Origin: Oxalicibacterium solurbis
GTDB taxonomy: Bacteria > Pseudomonadota > Gammaproteobacteria > Burkholderiales > Burkholderiaceae_D
Assembly: GCF_014635845.1 (NCBI RefSeq)
Contig: NZ_BMDP01000001.1
Location: forward strand, 868,001 to 932,000
Length of the DNA stretch: 64,000 nucleotides
Direction: 5' to 3'
The translations under genes and the position numbers were made by a program. Positions within the stretch are counted from its first letter, which is position 1, and every line of letters begins with the position of its first letter. The notes under the pieces are model-generated. The model made no database searches and was not told the origin of the DNA. It saw only the letters and a list, made by a program, of their open reading frames with translations. Positions 41,460 through 52,158 of this stretch are shown piece by piece.

Positions 41460-42644
41460 TCAGTCGGCTTGCTTGCGCAGGAAGGCCGGAATGTCGTAGG
41501 TTTCCATACCGTTCTTTTCCAGTGCACGCACGGTGTCAGACGCCGATTCACGACGCCAGACAGCCGGCGCTTTCAAACCTTCGAAGGCGGCTGCCGGCTG
41601 TGCGGCGCCCTGCATCATGCCGGTGTTGGCCATCATCGGTTCATTGTGCGTACCGGTACGCAGCATCGGCGTCTGCACCAGTTGCACACCCTTGCGCGCA
41701 CGGCCCAGGCCGGTCGCGACCACGGTCACACGGATCTCGTCGCCCATCGTATCGTCGTAGGCGATACCCTGTGCGATCGATGCATCCGGTGCTGCGAAAG
41801 CGCGCACGGTCGCCATGACTTCCTTGATTTCCTTGCCCTTCAGGCTGCGGCTGGCCGTGACGTTGACCAGCACGCCGCGCGCGCCGGACAGGTCGATGCC
41901 GTCCAGCAGCGGCGACGCGACGGCCTGCTCGGCCGCGATGCGCGCACGGTCGATGCCGCTGGCGGTTGCCGTACCCATCATCGCCTTGCCCTGCTCGCCC
42001 ATGATGGTCTTGACGTCATTGAAGTCGACATTGATGTGGCCCGGCACATTGATGATCTCGGCGATACCGGCGACGGCGTTGTTCAGCACGTCGTCGGCAT
42101 GCTGCAGCCATTCGATCATGCTGTCGTCTTCGTAGATCTCTTCCAGTTTTTCATTCAGGATGACGATCAGCGAATCGACGTGCTCGCCCAGCGCTTCCAG
42201 GCCTTCTTCGGCGATATCCATGCACTTCTTGCCTTCGTACGAGAACGGTTTGGAGACGACCGCCACTGTCAGCGCGCCCTGCTCTTTCGCCACTTGCGCG
42301 ACGATAGGCGCAGCGCCGGTACCGGTGCCGCCGCCCATGCCGGCCGCGATGAAGACCATGTGCGCGCCGCGCAGCGCATCCTCGATGCGGGTGCGCGATT
42401 CCTGCGCCAGCTGGCGGCCGACGTCAGGCTTCATGCCAGCGCCGAGGCCAGTGTCGCCGATCTGGATGACGTTGTGCGCCTTGGATTGCTCCAGCGCCTG
42501 CGCATCGGTGTTGGCGGCGATGAATTCAACGCCGGACACGCCCTTGTTGATCATGTGCTGCACGGCATTGCCGCCGGCACCGCCGACGCCAACCACCTTG
42601 ATCACCGTACCTTGAGAGGCATTTTCGAGCATATCGATTTCCAT
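41460..42644 (-). CDS. ftsZ: Cell division GTPase FtsZ
   Basis: The 394-residue tubulin homologue that forms the Z ring. The N-terminal GTPase has GVGGAGGNAVQHM and the tubulin signature GGGTGTG (104-110). The C-terminal half includes the NVTASRSLKGKEI region, then a variable linker (about 320-375), and the conserved end peptide YDIPAFLRKQ that binds FtsA, ZipA and ZapD (the last encoded at 31272). It is the last gene of the dcw run; a 119-base gap with an inverted repeat separates it from ftsA. Confidence 0.99.
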   Translation of the reverse strand: MEIDMLENASQGTVIKVVGVGGAGGNAVQHMINKGVSGVEFIAANTDAQALEQSKAHNVIQIGDTGLGAGMKPDVGRQLAQESRTRIEDALRGAHMVFIAAGMGGGTGTGAAPIVAQVAKEQGALTVAVVSKPFSYEGKKCMDIAEEGLEALGEHVDSLIVILNEKLEEIYEDDSMIEWLQHADDVLNNAVAGIAEIINVPGHINVDFNDVKTIMGEQGKAMMGTATASGIDRARIAAEQAVASPLLDGIDLSGARGVLVNVTASRSLKGKEIKEVMATVRAFAAPDASIAQGIAYDDTMGDEIRVTVVATGLGRARKGVQLVQTPMLRTGTHNEPMMANTGMMQGAAQPAAAFEGLKAPAVWRRESASDTVRALEKNGMETYDIPAFLRKQAD

Positions 42645-42671
42645 GATAGTTCCTTCATAAAGAGCAGTTCC

Positions 42672-42710
42672 CAGTTGCTAGACATCACGCGGTGTCACGT
42701 CTAGCAACTG
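42672..42710. repeat. 12-bp inverted repeat between ftsA and ftsZ
   Basis: CAGTTGCTAGAC (42672-42683) and GTCTAGCAACTG (42699-42710) are perfect inverted copies around a 15-base centre that contains a smaller CAC/GTG dyad. The flanking DNA to 42763 is AT-rich. On the ftsA-ftsZ transcript this would form a stable hairpin about 28 bases upstream of the ftsZ start. No T-run follows. Confidence 0.75.
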
Positions 42711-42763
42711 CCAACTGCGGGTTAAGACAAAAATTTATTAAACGTAAAAACCAAACGCCAAAC

Positions 42764-43996
42764 TTAAAAATTACCGAGAAACCATTCCTTCATGCGACGC
42801 AGAAGCGCCGTCGCCGATCCATCCTGACGCGTGACGATATGTCCACGCAGATACTGCTTCTTCGCTTCCAACAACAAACCCAGTACCGTTGCATAACGCG
42901 GGCTGCGCACCACGTCGGCCAGCTGCCCGGTGTATTCCGGTGTTCCCAGGCGGGCCGGCTTCAGGAAAATGTCTTCCGCCAGTTCCACCATGCCCGGCAT
43001 CAGCGCGGTGCCGCCGGTCAGCACGATGCCGGACGACAGCACTTCCTCGTAGCCCGATTCACGCACCACCTGATGCACCAGCGAGAACAGTTCTTCGATG
43101 CGCGGCTCGATCACCGCCGCCAGCGCCTGGCGCGACAGCGCGCGCGATCCGCGGTCGCCGAGTCCCGGCACTTCCAGCGTCTCGCCCGGATCGGCCAGCA
43201 CCTGCTTGGCCATGCCGTAACGCAGCTTGATTTCTTCCGCTTCCGCTGTCGGCGTACGCACCGCCATCGCGATGTCGTTCGTGATCTGGTCGCCGGCGAT
43301 CGGAATCACCGCCGTATGCCGGATCGCGCCTTCGGTGAAGATCGCGACGTCGGTCGTGCCGCCGCCGATGTCGATCAGCACGACGCCAAGTTCCTTCTCG
43401 TCCGGCGTCAGCACCGCATCGGCCGAAGCCATCGGTTGCAGAATCAGATCCGACACTTCAAGTCCGCAACGACGAATGCACTTGACGATGTTCTGCACAG
43501 CGGAAACCGCACCGGTGACGATGTGCACCTTGACCTCGAGTCGGATACCGCTCATGCCGATTGGTTCACGCACATCTTCCTGGTTGTCGACGATGAATTC
43601 CTGCGGCACCGTATGCAGCAATTGCTGATCGGTCGGAATGTTGACCGCCTTCGCCGTCTCGATCACGCGCGCCACGTCGGTCGCCGTGACTTCCTTCTCC
43701 TTGATCGCCACCATGCCGCTCGAATTGAAGCTGCGAATGTGGCTGCCGGCGATCCCCGTATAGACGTTGCGGATCTTGCAGTCGGCCATCAGCTCGGCTT
43801 CTTCCAGCGCACGCTGGATCGATTCCACGGTGGCCTCGATGTTGACCACGACTCCCTTTTTCAATCCCTTGGATTCGTGCTGGCCCAGGCCGATCACTTC
43901 GTGGCGGCCGTTCGGCAAAACTTCCGCCACCACAGCCACCACTTTCGAGGTGCCGATGTCGAGGCCGACGATCAGGTTTTTTGCGTCTTTAGTCAT
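42764..43996 (-). CDS. ftsA: Cell division protein FtsA
   Basis: A 410-residue actin-like ATPase that ties FtsZ to the membrane and brings in later divisome proteins. Nucleotide-binding motifs VGLDIGTSKVVAVV (phosphate 1), LIDIGGGTTDVAIF (phosphate 2) and ILTGGTALMPG (adenosine) are visible, with the 1C subdomain between the first two. The C-terminus RRMKEWFLGNF is the amphipathic membrane-targeting helix. It lies 20 bases after ftsQ. Confidence 0.98.
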   Translation of the reverse strand: MTKDAKNLIVGLDIGTSKVVAVVAEVLPNGRHEVIGLGQHESKGLKKGVVVNIEATVESIQRALEEAELMADCKIRNVYTGIAGSHIRSFNSSGMVAIKEKEVTATDVARVIETAKAVNIPTDQQLLHTVPQEFIVDNQEDVREPIGMSGIRLEVKVHIVTGAVSAVQNIVKCIRRCGLEVSDLILQPMASADAVLTPDEKELGVVLIDIGGGTTDVAIFTEGAIRHTAVIPIAGDQITNDIAMAVRTPTAEAEEIKLRYGMAKQVLADPGETLEVPGLGDRGSRALSRQALAAVIEPRIEELFSLVHQVVRESGYEEVLSSGIVLTGGTALMPGMVELAEDIFLKPARLGTPEYTGQLADVVRSPRYATVLGLLLEAKKQYLRGHIVTRQDGSATALLRRMKEWFLGNF

Positions 43997-44016
43997 GTTG
44001 TCCCGCTTGTTTTCGC

Positions 44017-44784
44017 TTACTTCTTCCTACTGTCCAATCCTGCGGTCAGCCCTTGTGCTTTCAGTGCCAGCCCGTTCGGATAACGCATGTCGATGTTCTC
44101 GATCCGGTTCTGCAAACGCTCGACCAGCTGCGGATAGATTCCTACCAGCCGATCGACGCGTTCCTTCAACGTCGTACTGCTCTTCTCCCTGCCCAGCTCT
44201 ACGGTAATGCCGTTGTTCAACTTCATCGACCACGCATAACGGTCCGACAGATCCAGCGACTCCACCGACAATCCCAACGGTGCAAACCAGTCGTTCAGAT
44301 CGGCCAGCCGCGCCACCACTTCCTTTTCGCTGCCGACCGGCCCGCTGAATTCCAGCAGGCGTGCATCCTCTTCCGCTTCCGCCAGATTGACGACGAACAC
44401 GTCACCCTTGGTCGACAGCAGCTTGCCGTCATCGCCCCAGGTGCCCAGCGGCAGGTGCTCTTCCAGCGTCACCGTCAACTGATTCGGCCATTCGCGGCGC
44501 ACCGTCGCCTTGCGTACCCACGGCACCGATTCGAATGCCTGCCGCACCGTATCCAGATTCGCGGTAAAGAAGTTGCCGCGGATATGCGTCAGTGCCGCGC
44601 TGCGTACCGTCAACGGATTGATGTGCCGCAACGGCTGCTGCTGCGTGCCTTCGATGCGAATCACCTTCAACGTGAAATACGGCAGCTGCGCCACCCACCA
44701 CAGGAAAGCGGCAACCAGCGCGAGCGCAACCAGCCCGAACAGGGCATTGGCGGTTGCATTCAGCATCTTGATGTCTTGCCACAT
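44017..44784 (-). CDS. ftsQ: Cell division protein FtsQ
   Basis: A 255-residue bitopic protein of the FtsQ-FtsL-FtsB complex. A short cytoplasmic tail precedes one membrane helix (about 12-33), the POTRA domain (FTLKVIRIEGTQQQPLRHIN...) and the beta domain ending near LKAQGL. The AxVRREWPNQLTVTLEEHLP segment is the most conserved part. It lies between ddl and ftsA with gaps of 28 and 20 bases. Confidence 0.96.
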   Translation of the reverse strand: MWQDIKMLNATANALFGLVALALVAAFLWWVAQLPYFTLKVIRIEGTQQQPLRHINPLTVRSAALTHIRGNFFTANLDTVRQAFESVPWVRKATVRREWPNQLTVTLEEHLPLGTWGDDGKLLSTKGDVFVVNLAEAEEDARLLEFSGPVGSEKEVVARLADLNDWFAPLGLSVESLDLSDRYAWSMKLNNGITVELGREKSSTTLKERVDRLVGIYPQLVERLQNRIENIDMRYPNGLALKAQGLTAGLDSRKK

Positions 44785-44812
44785 GATGGTTTCCCGTTGC
44801 TTCCTTTTCCGG

Positions 44813-45787
44813 TTACTTCACTGCTGCCGGCTTCAGTTCGAGCTTGGCCGCACGCAAAATTTCCACACACAGATCTTCGTAAGCCGTACCGGTCGCCTTG
44901 GCCGACATCGGCACCAGCGAGTGGCCGGTCATGCCGGGCGACGTGTTGATTTCCAGCATGAACGGTTCGTTGTCCGATTCACGCACCATGAAATCCACGC
45001 GCGACCAACCGGTGCAACCGATGGCCTTGAATGCCTCGACCGCCAGTGCCTGCACGCGCTTCGCCAACGCTTCTTCCAGCGGTGCCGGGCACAGGTACTG
45101 CGTGTCGTCGCTGAAATACTTGTGTTCGTAGTCGTAGTTGCCCTGCGGCGCGCGAATCTCGACGACAGGCAATGCGCGCGCATCACGGCCGCTGCCCAGC
45201 ACCGGCACCGTCAGTTCGCGCCCCTTGACGAACTGCTCGGCCAGCACCACGTCGTCGTACTTTGCGCACAGGTCGAAACCGGCTTGCAGGTCCGCTTCGC
45301 TTTCGACGCGTGCGATGCCAATCGTCGAACCTTCGTGCGGCGCCTTCAGCATCAACGGCAAGCCGAGTTCGGCAGCAACTTCCTTCAATCGTTGCGACGA
45401 GGTCGCCTTCGCATCCAGTGCGACGAACTTCGGCGTCGGCACGCCCTGGCTCAGGCAGACACGCTTGGTCATGACCTTGTCCATCGCGATCGCCGAAGCC
45501 ATCACGCCCGGACCGGTATACGGAATGCCGAGTTGCTCCAGCGCACCTTGCAGCGTGCCGTCTTCGCCGTAGCTGCCGTGCAGCGCGATGAAGACACGAT
45601 CGAATTTCTCCGTTGCCAGTTCGGCCAGGCTGCGCTCGGCCGGATCGAAAGGATGCGCATCGATTCCCTTGCTGCGCAGCGCTTCCAGCACGCCCTTGCC
45701 CGACATCAGCGATACCTCGCGCTCGGCGGAACGTCCGCCAAACAGCACGCCAACCTTGCCGAATTCGTTTTTCAACTCTGTACCCAT
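44813..45787 (-). CDS. ddlB: D-alanine--D-alanine ligase
   Basis: A 324-residue ATP-grasp ligase that makes the D-Ala-D-Ala dipeptide used by MurF. The N-terminal GVLFGGRSAEREVSLMSG, ALHGSYGEDGTLQGALEQLGIPYTG (split here by domain) and the C-terminal FMLEINTSPGMTGHSLVP carry substrate and metal contacts. The Tyr of the substrate loop in IPYTG matches D-Ala rather than D-lactate ligases. It starts one base after the murC stop. Confidence 0.97.
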   Translation of the reverse strand: MGTELKNEFGKVGVLFGGRSAEREVSLMSGKGVLEALRSKGIDAHPFDPAERSLAELATEKFDRVFIALHGSYGEDGTLQGALEQLGIPYTGPGVMASAIAMDKVMTKRVCLSQGVPTPKFVALDAKATSSQRLKEVAAELGLPLMLKAPHEGSTIGIARVESEADLQAGFDLCAKYDDVVLAEQFVKGRELTVPVLGSGRDARALPVVEIRAPQGNYDYEHKYFSDDTQYLCPAPLEEALAKRVQALAVEAFKAIGCTGWSRVDFMVRESDNEPFMLEINTSPGMTGHSLVPMSAKATGTAYEDLCVEILRAAKLELKPAAVK

Positions 45788-45788
45788 C

Positions 45789-47189
45789 TCATTGCACCTG
45801 CATCAACTTGGCCGGAACGCCGCTGATCGAGCCGGCGCCCATCGTGATCAGGACGTCGCCGTCCCGAATGACATGCATGATCGTCGACGGCATGTCGGCG
45901 ATGTTCTCGACGAAAACCGGATCGACCTTGCCTGCCACCCGCAGCGCATGCGCCAGCGTACGGCCGTCGGCGGCGACGATCGGCTGTTCGCCGGCCGCAT
46001 ACACTTCGGCCAGCATCAGCATGTCGGTGGTCGACAACACCTTGACGAAATCCTCGAACAGGTCACGCGTGCGCGTATAGCGATGCGGCTGGAACGCCAG
46101 CACCAGCCGGCGGCCCGGATAGGCCCCGCGTGCCGCTGCGATCGTCGCCGCCGTTTCCACCGGGTGATGACCGTAGTCGTCGACCAGTGCAAACGTGCCT
46201 GCAGCCTTGCCGTTGACATCGCGAATGGAAATTTCTCCATAGCGCGTGAAGCGGCGGCCGACGCCGTTGAATTCGGTCAGCGCCTTCTGCGTCGCGCAAT
46301 CGTCGACGCCAAGTTCGCGCGCGATCGCGATCGCGGCGCAGGCGTTCTGCACGTTGTGCATGCCCGGCTGGTTCAGACTGACCCGCATCGGCGCGTAGCC
46401 ATCCTGCATCACCGTGAACTGCATGTGCCCATCGACCGCGCGCGCATCAACCGCACGGACTTCTGCTTCCTCGTGGAAACCGTAGGTCGTCACCAGCTTG
46501 GCCACGCGCGGCATGATTTCGCGCACGGTCGGATCGTCGATGCACAGCATAGCCACGCCGTAGAACGGCAGGCGCTGCGTGAAATCGACGAACGCCTGTT
46601 TCAGCTTTTCGATGTCGTGGTCGTAGGTTTCCATGTGGTCGGCATCGATGTTCGTGATGACTTCGATCACCGGCGACAGGTTCAGGAAGGACGCATCCGA
46701 TTCGTCCGCCTCGACCACGATGAATTCGCCGGTGCCGAGACGCGCATTGGCGCCCGCCTTGTTCAGCAGGCCGCCGATGACGAAGGTCGGATCGAGTCCG
46801 CCTTCGGCCAGAATGCTGGCAACCAGACTGGTGGTGGTCGTCTTGCCGTGCGTACCCGCGATCGCGATGCCGCGCTTCAGCCGCATCAGCTCGCCCAGCA
46901 TGGTCGCGCGCGGCACGATCGGAATATGTTTCTCGCGACCGGCGACGACTTCCGGGTTGTCCGCCTGTACCGCAGTGGAGGTCACGATTGCATCGGCGCC
47001 GGCGATGTTGTCGGCCGCGTGGCCCTGCATCACCTTCGCGCCGAGTTCGGCCAGCCGGCGCGTGGCGGCATTGCTGCCGAGATCAGAGCCGGAAATCGTG
47101 TAGCCGAGGTTCAGCAGCACTTCGGCGATGCCGCTCATGCCGCTGCCGCCTATTCCGACAAAATGAATATGTTTGACTTTGTGTTTCAT
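45789..47189 (-). CDS. murC: UDP-N-acetylmuramate--L-alanine ligase
   Basis: A 466-residue Mur ligase adding the first residue, L-Ala, to UDP-MurNAc. The N-terminal [18 protein letters not shown] binds UDP; the P-loop is [12 protein letters not shown] (central domain), and DDYGHHPVE in the C-terminal domain is typical of MurC. Its start overlaps the end of murG by 4 bases. Confidence 0.98.
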   Translation of the reverse strand: MKHKVKHIHFVGIGGSGMSGIAEVLLNLGYTISGSDLGSNAATRRLAELGAKVMQGHAADNIAGADAIVTSTAVQADNPEVVAGREKHIPIVPRATMLGELMRLKRGIAIAGTHGKTTTTSLVASILAEGGLDPTFVIGGLLNKAGANARLGTGEFIVVEADESDASFLNLSPVIEVITNIDADHMETYDHDIEKLKQAFVDFTQRLPFYGVAMLCIDDPTVREIMPRVAKLVTTYGFHEEAEVRAVDARAVDGHMQFTVMQDGYAPMRVSLNQPGMHNVQNACAAIAIARELGVDDCATQKALTEFNGVGRRFTRYGEISIRDVNGKAAGTFALVDDYGHHPVETAATIAAARGAYPGRRLVLAFQPHRYTRTRDLFEDFVKVLSTTDMLMLAEVYAAGEQPIVAADGRTLAHALRVAGKVDPVFVENIADMPSTIMHVIRDGDVLITMGAGSISGVPAKLMQVQ

Positions 47190-48262
47190 GCGGTTTTCAC
47201 CAGTTGTTCCAGCACGTCAGCGATCGTCGCGTTGGCATCGCGCCGTCCGTTTGCGTACGCCGCTTCCGCCATTTGCAGGCAGCGTTCGCGTGTCATGTTC
47301 TGCAGCAGATCCGCCAGCTTCTGCGGCTGCATCTCGGCCTGCGGCAAGTGAATCGCCGCGCCCTGTTTTTCCATCCATTGCGCGTTGTCGCGCTGATGCG
47401 TCGTCGTCGAAACCAGCAGCGGCACCAGCACGCTGGCGACGCCGGCCGCCGTCAGTTCCGATACCGTGATCGCACCGGCGCGGCAGATCACCAGATCTGC
47501 TTCCGCATAGCGGCGCGGCATGTCGTCGATGAAATCGACGACTTCGGCCTGCACGTCAGCCTGTGCGTAATTGGCACGCAAGGCATCTATATTCTTCTTG
47601 CCCGACTGGTGCGTGACGATCGGACGCTGTGCTTGCGGAATCAGCGCCAGCGCTGCCGGCAACGTATCGTTCAACGCCTTCGCGCCGAGGCTGCCGCCGA
47701 CGACCAGCACCTTCAGCGGACCGCTGCGGCCGGCGTAGCGCTGCGCCGGAGCTGGCAACGTGGCGATTTCTGCGCGTACCGGATTGCCGGTCACGATCGC
47801 CTTGTCGGTCGCCGTACCGAAATCGGCCGGAAAGCCAAACAGCACGCGCTGCGCCGACGACGCCAGCGTCTTGTTCGACAGCATCAACGCCGCATCGGCG
47901 TTGATCAGCACCAGCGGAATACCGCGCAGCTTCGCCATGAAACCGCCCGGCACCGTCACGTAACCGCCCATGCCGAGCACCACGTCCGGATTGCGGCGCG
48001 CCAGGATCGAACGGCAGGCGAGGAAGCTGGCCGCCATGCGGAACACACCCTTGATCGTATGCATCGCGCCCTTGCCGCGCAGGCCGCTGAAGGCGATCGT
48101 GTCCATGTCGATGCCATGCTTCGGCACCAGATCGCCTTCCATGCCGTGCGACGTGCCCAGCCAGGACACCTGCCAGCCGCGCGCGCGCATCGTGTCCGCG
48201 ATCGCGAGGCCCGGGAAGATGTGACCGCCGGTGCCGGCTGCCATGATCAGCAGCTTCTTCAT
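47186..48262 (-). CDS. murG: MurG, lipid II-forming N-acetylglucosaminyltransferase
   Basis: A 358-residue peripheral membrane glycosyltransferase (GT28) that turns lipid I into lipid II by adding GlcNAc. The glycine-rich loops [15 protein letters not shown] (N-terminal) and [13 protein letters not shown] are present, with [17 protein letters not shown] in the UDP-GlcNAc site. Overlaps of 4 bases with ftsW upstream and murC downstream imply coupled translation. Confidence 0.98.
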   Translation of the reverse strand: MKKLLIMAAGTGGHIFPGLAIADTMRARGWQVSWLGTSHGMEGDLVPKHGIDMDTIAFSGLRGKGAMHTIKGVFRMAASFLACRSILARRNPDVVLGMGGYVTVPGGFMAKLRGIPLVLINADAALMLSNKTLASSAQRVLFGFPADFGTATDKAIVTGNPVRAEIATLPAPAQRYAGRSGPLKVLVVGGSLGAKALNDTLPAALALIPQAQRPIVTHQSGKKNIDALRANYAQADVQAEVVDFIDDMPRRYAEADLVICRAGAITVSELTAAGVASVLVPLLVSTTTHQRDNAQWMEKQGAAIHLPQAEMQPQKLADLLQNMTRERCLQMAEAAYANGRRDANATIADVLEQLVKTA

Positions 48263-49467
48263 ATACGGCCTCCGCGCATAAGAACCCTGTTCTCGTAGTC
48301 GATGCGCAACAAGATCGCCAGCCCGATGCAGTTGATCAGCACGCCTGAACCGCCATAGCTCATCAGCGGCAACGTCAGGCCCTTGGTCGGCAGCAGGCCG
48401 AGATTCACGCCCATGTTGATGAATGCCTGCACGCCCAGCCAGATGCCGATGCCCTTGGCCGTCAGGCCGGCAAACGTCATATCCATCGCAATTGACTGGC
48501 GGCCGATTTCAAACGCGCGCTTGATGATCCAGTAAAACGCGATGATGACGACCAGCACGCCGACGAAACCCAGCTCTTCGCCGATCACCGCCAACAGGAA
48601 ATCGGTATGCGCTTCCGGCAGGTAATGCAGCTTTTCCACGCTGCCGCCGAGTCCGACACCGAACAGTTCGCCGCGACCGAACGCAATCAGAGAATGCGAT
48701 AGCTGATAAGCCTTGCCCAGTGCGTTGCCTTCTTCCCATGGATTCAGATAGGCGAAGATGCGCTCACGCCGCCACGGCGACAGCACGATGACGAGGCTGA
48801 AGATGCCGACCAGCATCGTGCCGATGCCGCCGAACCAGATGCCGTTGACGCCGCCCAGGAACAGGATGCCCATTGCGATGCAGACGATGACGCCGAATGC
48901 TCCGAGATCCGGCTCCAGCAGCAGCAGCAGACCGGCGAAACCGATCGCCACCGTCATCGGCATGAAGCCCTTGGTCAGCTTGTGCATCACCTGTTGCTTG
49001 CGCACCGTGTAATCGGCCGCGTACAGCACGACGAACAGCTTCATCAGTTCCGACGGCTGAAGATTGAAAACATGAAACGACAGCCAGCGACGCGCGCCGT
49101 TGACGCCCTTGCCGACGCCGGGAATCAATACCAGCAATAACAGGATCAGTGTGCCCGCAAACAGATAAGGCGCCCATTTTTGCCAGGTTTCGATGCGCAC
49201 GCGAAATGCCAGCAACCCGACAACCAGCGACAACGCGATGAAGATCGCCTGCCGTCCAAGAAAGTGCGCATTGTCGTAACGCGCATACTTCGGCGAATCC
49301 GGCAGCGAGATCGATGCCGAATACACCATCACCATGCCGAACAGCATCAATAGCACGACGACCCACACCAGCGGCTGGTCGTAGGCCATCATCTTGGAAC
49401 GCTGGTCCAGACTGCCCGCGACTTTTTTCGTCGCGGCGCGCGAGAACATCGGCAGGGCGAGCTTCAT
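48259..49467 (-). CDS. ftsW: FtsW, SEDS-family peptidoglycan glycosyltransferase of the divisome
   Basis: A 402-residue polytopic SEDS protein, which polymerises lipid II together with FtsI. About ten membrane helices are present, with the conserved motifs [43 protein letters not shown] and PLMSYGGSG. The ATG at 49467 overlaps the murD stop (ATGA). Longer in-frame sequence upstream is only the other-frame shadow of murD. Confidence 0.97.
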   Translation of the reverse strand: MKLALPMFSRAATKKVAGSLDQRSKMMAYDQPLVWVVVLLMLFGMVMVYSASISLPDSPKYARYDNAHFLGRQAIFIALSLVVGLLAFRVRIETWQKWAPYLFAGTLILLLLVLIPGVGKGVNGARRWLSFHVFNLQPSELMKLFVVLYAADYTVRKQQVMHKLTKGFMPMTVAIGFAGLLLLLEPDLGAFGVIVCIAMGILFLGGVNGIWFGGIGTMLVGIFSLVIVLSPWRRERIFAYLNPWEEGNALGKAYQLSHSLIAFGRGELFGVGLGGSVEKLHYLPEAHTDFLLAVIGEELGFVGVLVVIIAFYWIIKRAFEIGRQSIAMDMTFAGLTAKGIGIWLGVQAFINMGVNLGLLPTKGLTLPLMSYGGSGVLINCIGLAILLRIDYENRVLMRGGRI

Positions 49468-50963
49468 GCGCTGACCTCCCCACGTTCCAGACCGATCTCG
49501 CGCACGGTATCGACGAACACCTGCGCGCGATGCGCATAATTCTTGAACATGTCGAGACTGGCGCACGCCGGCGACAGCAGTACCGCGTCGCCCGTCTGCG
49601 CCAGTTCGGCTGCCTTGTGCGTCGCTTCTTCCAGTGTCGCGCAATCGACCATATCGATATTCGTCGATGCCAGCGCGGTACGGATTGCACCGGCATCCTT
49701 GCCGATCAGCAGCACTGCACGCACATACTTGGCGACCGGATCGACCAGCGGCGCAAAATCCTGCCCCTTGCCGTCGCCGCCGGCAATCAATACCAGTTGC
49801 TGCGACGATCCGGAACCAAGTCCGACCAGCGCCGCCACCGTGGCACCAACGTTGGTTCCCTTGCTGTCGTCGTAGTAATCGACGCCGGCGATCGTCATCA
49901 CCTGTTCGACGCGATGCGGTTCGCCCTTGTATTCGCGCAGGCCGTGCAGCAGTTGCGCCATCGGCAGGTCGATCGCACGACACAATGCCAATGCAGCCAG
50001 TGCATTGACGGCGTTGTGCTGGCCGCGAATTTTCAGCGCATCCATCGGCATCAGCTTGCTCGTCATTACCGGCACTTCGACGACTTCGTTCTTGCGGCGC
50101 TTCTTCTGCGGCTCTTCCGCCTCGATGGCGACCGACAGCCAGCGCATGCCGTTCTCGTCGACCAGACCGAAGCTGCCCGCTTCCTCTGCTTCGTCCGCAC
50201 CGAAAGTGACGACCTTCGCCAACGGGCTGGTCATCTGCATCACCAGCACATCGTCGCGGTTCAGCACGCGCACGGTGCCGTTGCCGAAGATGCGTGCCTT
50301 GTCGGCCGCATAGGCTTCCATGTCGCCGTGCCAGTCCAGATGATCCTGCGTCACGTTCAGCACGGTGGCGGCATCGGCCTGCAGGCTGAAAGTCGTGTGC
50401 AGCTGGAAGCTCGACAATTCCAGCACCCATGCCTGCGGCAATTGATCGTTCACCATTGCGTCATGCAGACGATCCAGTGCGGCAGGGCTGATGTTGCCGG
50501 CCACCGTCACGCTCAGGCCGGCGCGGCGGCACAGCAGGCCGGTCAGGCTGGTCACCGTCGTCTTGCCGTTGGTGCCGGTGATCGCAATAATCTTCGGCGC
50601 GTAGCCGCGTTCTTCTTTCAGTGCGGCCAGCGCCTGCGCGAACAATTCGATCTCGCCCCATACCGGAATGTTCTTTTCTGCCGCAGCAGGTGTGATATCG
50701 GCCAGTTCGCGCGCCGGCATCAGACCGGGGCTGACGGCGACGAAATCGATGCCATCCAGCAGCGAAGCGGCAAACGTTGCAAAACCATCGCCACCGACGA
50801 ATTCAGCCTGCGGTGCAATCTCGCGCAACTGCGGCAGACGCTCCGGTTCTGCGCGCGTATCGGCGACGCGCAACGATGCACCGCAGTGGACCAGCCACTG
50901 TGCCATCGCCAGCCCCGACTCGCCGAGACCAAGAACCAGAACGTGTTTGCCTGTGTAATTCAT
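49464..50963 (-). CDS. murD: UDP-N-acetylmuramoylalanine--D-glutamate ligase
   Basis: A 499-residue Mur ligase adding D-Glu, slightly longer than the E. coli enzyme (438). [17 protein letters not shown] binds [16 protein letters not shown] is the P-loop; [10 protein letters not shown] and [12 protein letters not shown] lie in the ATP/substrate region. The extra length comes partly from an inserted charged stretch around [13 protein letters not shown] (near residue 290), common in Burkholderiales MurD. It follows mraY by 23 bases. Confidence 0.97.
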   Translation of the reverse strand: MNYTGKHVLVLGLGESGLAMAQWLVHCGASLRVADTRAEPERLPQLREIAPQAEFVGGDGFATFAASLLDGIDFVAVSPGLMPARELADITPAAAEKNIPVWGEIELFAQALAALKEERGYAPKIIAITGTNGKTTVTSLTGLLCRRAGLSVTVAGNISPAALDRLHDAMVNDQLPQAWVLELSSFQLHTTFSLQADAATVLNVTQDHLDWHGDMEAYAADKARIFGNGTVRVLNRDDVLVMQMTSPLAKVVTFGADEAEEAGSFGLVDENGMRWLSVAIEAEEPQKKRRKNEVVEVPVMTSKLMPMDALKIRGQHNAVNALAALALCRAIDLPMAQLLHGLREYKGEPHRVEQVMTIAGVDYYDDSKGTNVGATVAALVGLGSGSSQQLVLIAGGDGKGQDFAPLVDPVAKYVRAVLLIGKDAGAIRTALASTNIDMVDCATLEEATHKAAELAQTGDAVLLSPACASLDMFKNYAHRAQVFVDTVREIGLERGEVSA

Positions 50964-50986
50964 CTTTTCTGCTTATCTACTTTCAA

Positions 50987-52156
50987 TCAACGAAGCTTCA
51001 ACGTGGACAAGCCGAACAGCACCAGCATCATCGTGATGATCCAGAAACGCACCACGACCTGCGTTTCCTTCCAGCCCTTCTGTTCGTAGTGGTGATGCAA
51101 CGGCGCCATCAACAGAATGCGTCGGCCGGTGCCGGTGCGCCACTTCGTGTATTTGAAATAGCCGACCTGCAGCATCACCGACAGCGTCTCGACGACGAAC
51201 ACGCCGCCCATGATGAACAGCACCACTTCCTGCCGCACGATGACGGCGATCGTGCCGAGCGCGCCGCCCAGTGCCAGCGCACCGACGTCGCCCATGAAGA
51301 CCTGCGCCGGATGCGCGTTGAACCACAGGAAGGCCAGGCCAGCGCCAGCCATCGCGCCGCAGAAGATCAGCAGTTCGCCGGCGCCCGGAATATGCGGAAT
51401 GAACAGGTATTTCGCATAGGTCGCGCTGCCGGTCAGATAAGCGAACAGGCCGAGCGCGGTGCCGACCATTACGGTCGGCATGATCGCCAGACCGTCCAGA
51501 CCGTCGGTCAGGTTGACCGCGTTGCTGGTGCCGACGATGACGAAATAGGTCAACGCGATGAAACCCCAGACACCGAGCGGATAGCTGATCGTCTTGAAGA
51601 ATGGCACGATCAGGTCGGCCTTCGGCGGCAGGTCCATGCTGAAGCCGGATTCGATCCACGCCAGGAACAGATCGAGGAACTGCGCATTGCTCGGCGCGGA
51701 AACCGAAAACGCCAGATAGACGGCGGCGAACAGGCCGATCACCGACTGCCAGAAATATTTTTCCTTCGACGACATGCCCTTCGGATCCTTGTAGACCACC
51801 TTGCGGTAATCGTCGACCCAACCGACAGCGCCAAAACCCAGCGTAACGATCAGCACGACCCAGATGAAGCGGTTTTCCAGATCGGTCCACAGCAAAGTCG
51901 AGATGCCGATCGACAGCAAGATCAGTGCGCCGCCCATCGTCGGCGTGCCGCTCTTGATCAGGTGCGTCTGCGGACCGTCGGTGCGCACCGCCTGGCCGAC
52001 CTTCAGGCGCGTCAGCATGCGGATCACCATCGGGCCGAAGACCCAGCCGATCACCAGCGCCGTCATCGTCGCGAACACTGCGCGGAACGTGATGAAGTTG
52101 AAGATCCGCATCGGGCCGATCTCGTCCTGAAAATGTTGTGCCAGCCAGAGCAGCAT
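50987..52156 (-). CDS. mraY: Phospho-N-acetylmuramoyl-pentapeptide transferase
   Basis: The 389-residue integral membrane enzyme makes lipid I from UDP-MurNAc-pentapeptide and undecaprenyl phosphate. About ten membrane helices are present. Catalytic aspartates are in [10 protein letters not shown] and [10 protein letters not shown], and the His motif in [12 protein letters not shown]. Length is slightly above E. coli (360) owing to an inserted periplasmic or loop segment near residues 190-215. Gap of 2 bases after murF. Confidence 0.98.
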   Translation of the reverse strand: MLLWLAQHFQDEIGPMRIFNFITFRAVFATMTALVIGWVFGPMVIRMLTRLKVGQAVRTDGPQTHLIKSGTPTMGGALILLSIGISTLLWTDLENRFIWVVLIVTLGFGAVGWVDDYRKVVYKDPKGMSSKEKYFWQSVIGLFAAVYLAFSVSAPSNAQFLDLFLAWIESGFSMDLPPKADLIVPFFKTISYPLGVWGFIALTYFVIVGTSNAVNLTDGLDGLAIMPTVMVGTALGLFAYLTGSATYAKYLFIPHIPGAGELLIFCGAMAGAGLAFLWFNAHPAQVFMGDVGALALGGALGTIAVIVRQEVVLFIMGGVFVVETLSVMLQVGYFKYTKWRTGTGRRILLMAPLHHHYEQKGWKETQVVVRFWIITMMLVLFGLSTLKLR

Positions 52157-52158
52157 GA

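Noticed and set aside
48259-50430. 723-codon frame that could be read as a long FtsW fusion
   Set aside because: Only the last 402 codons resemble FtsW; the rest is the wrong frame of murD. The ATG at 49467 overlaps the murD stop in the usual way.
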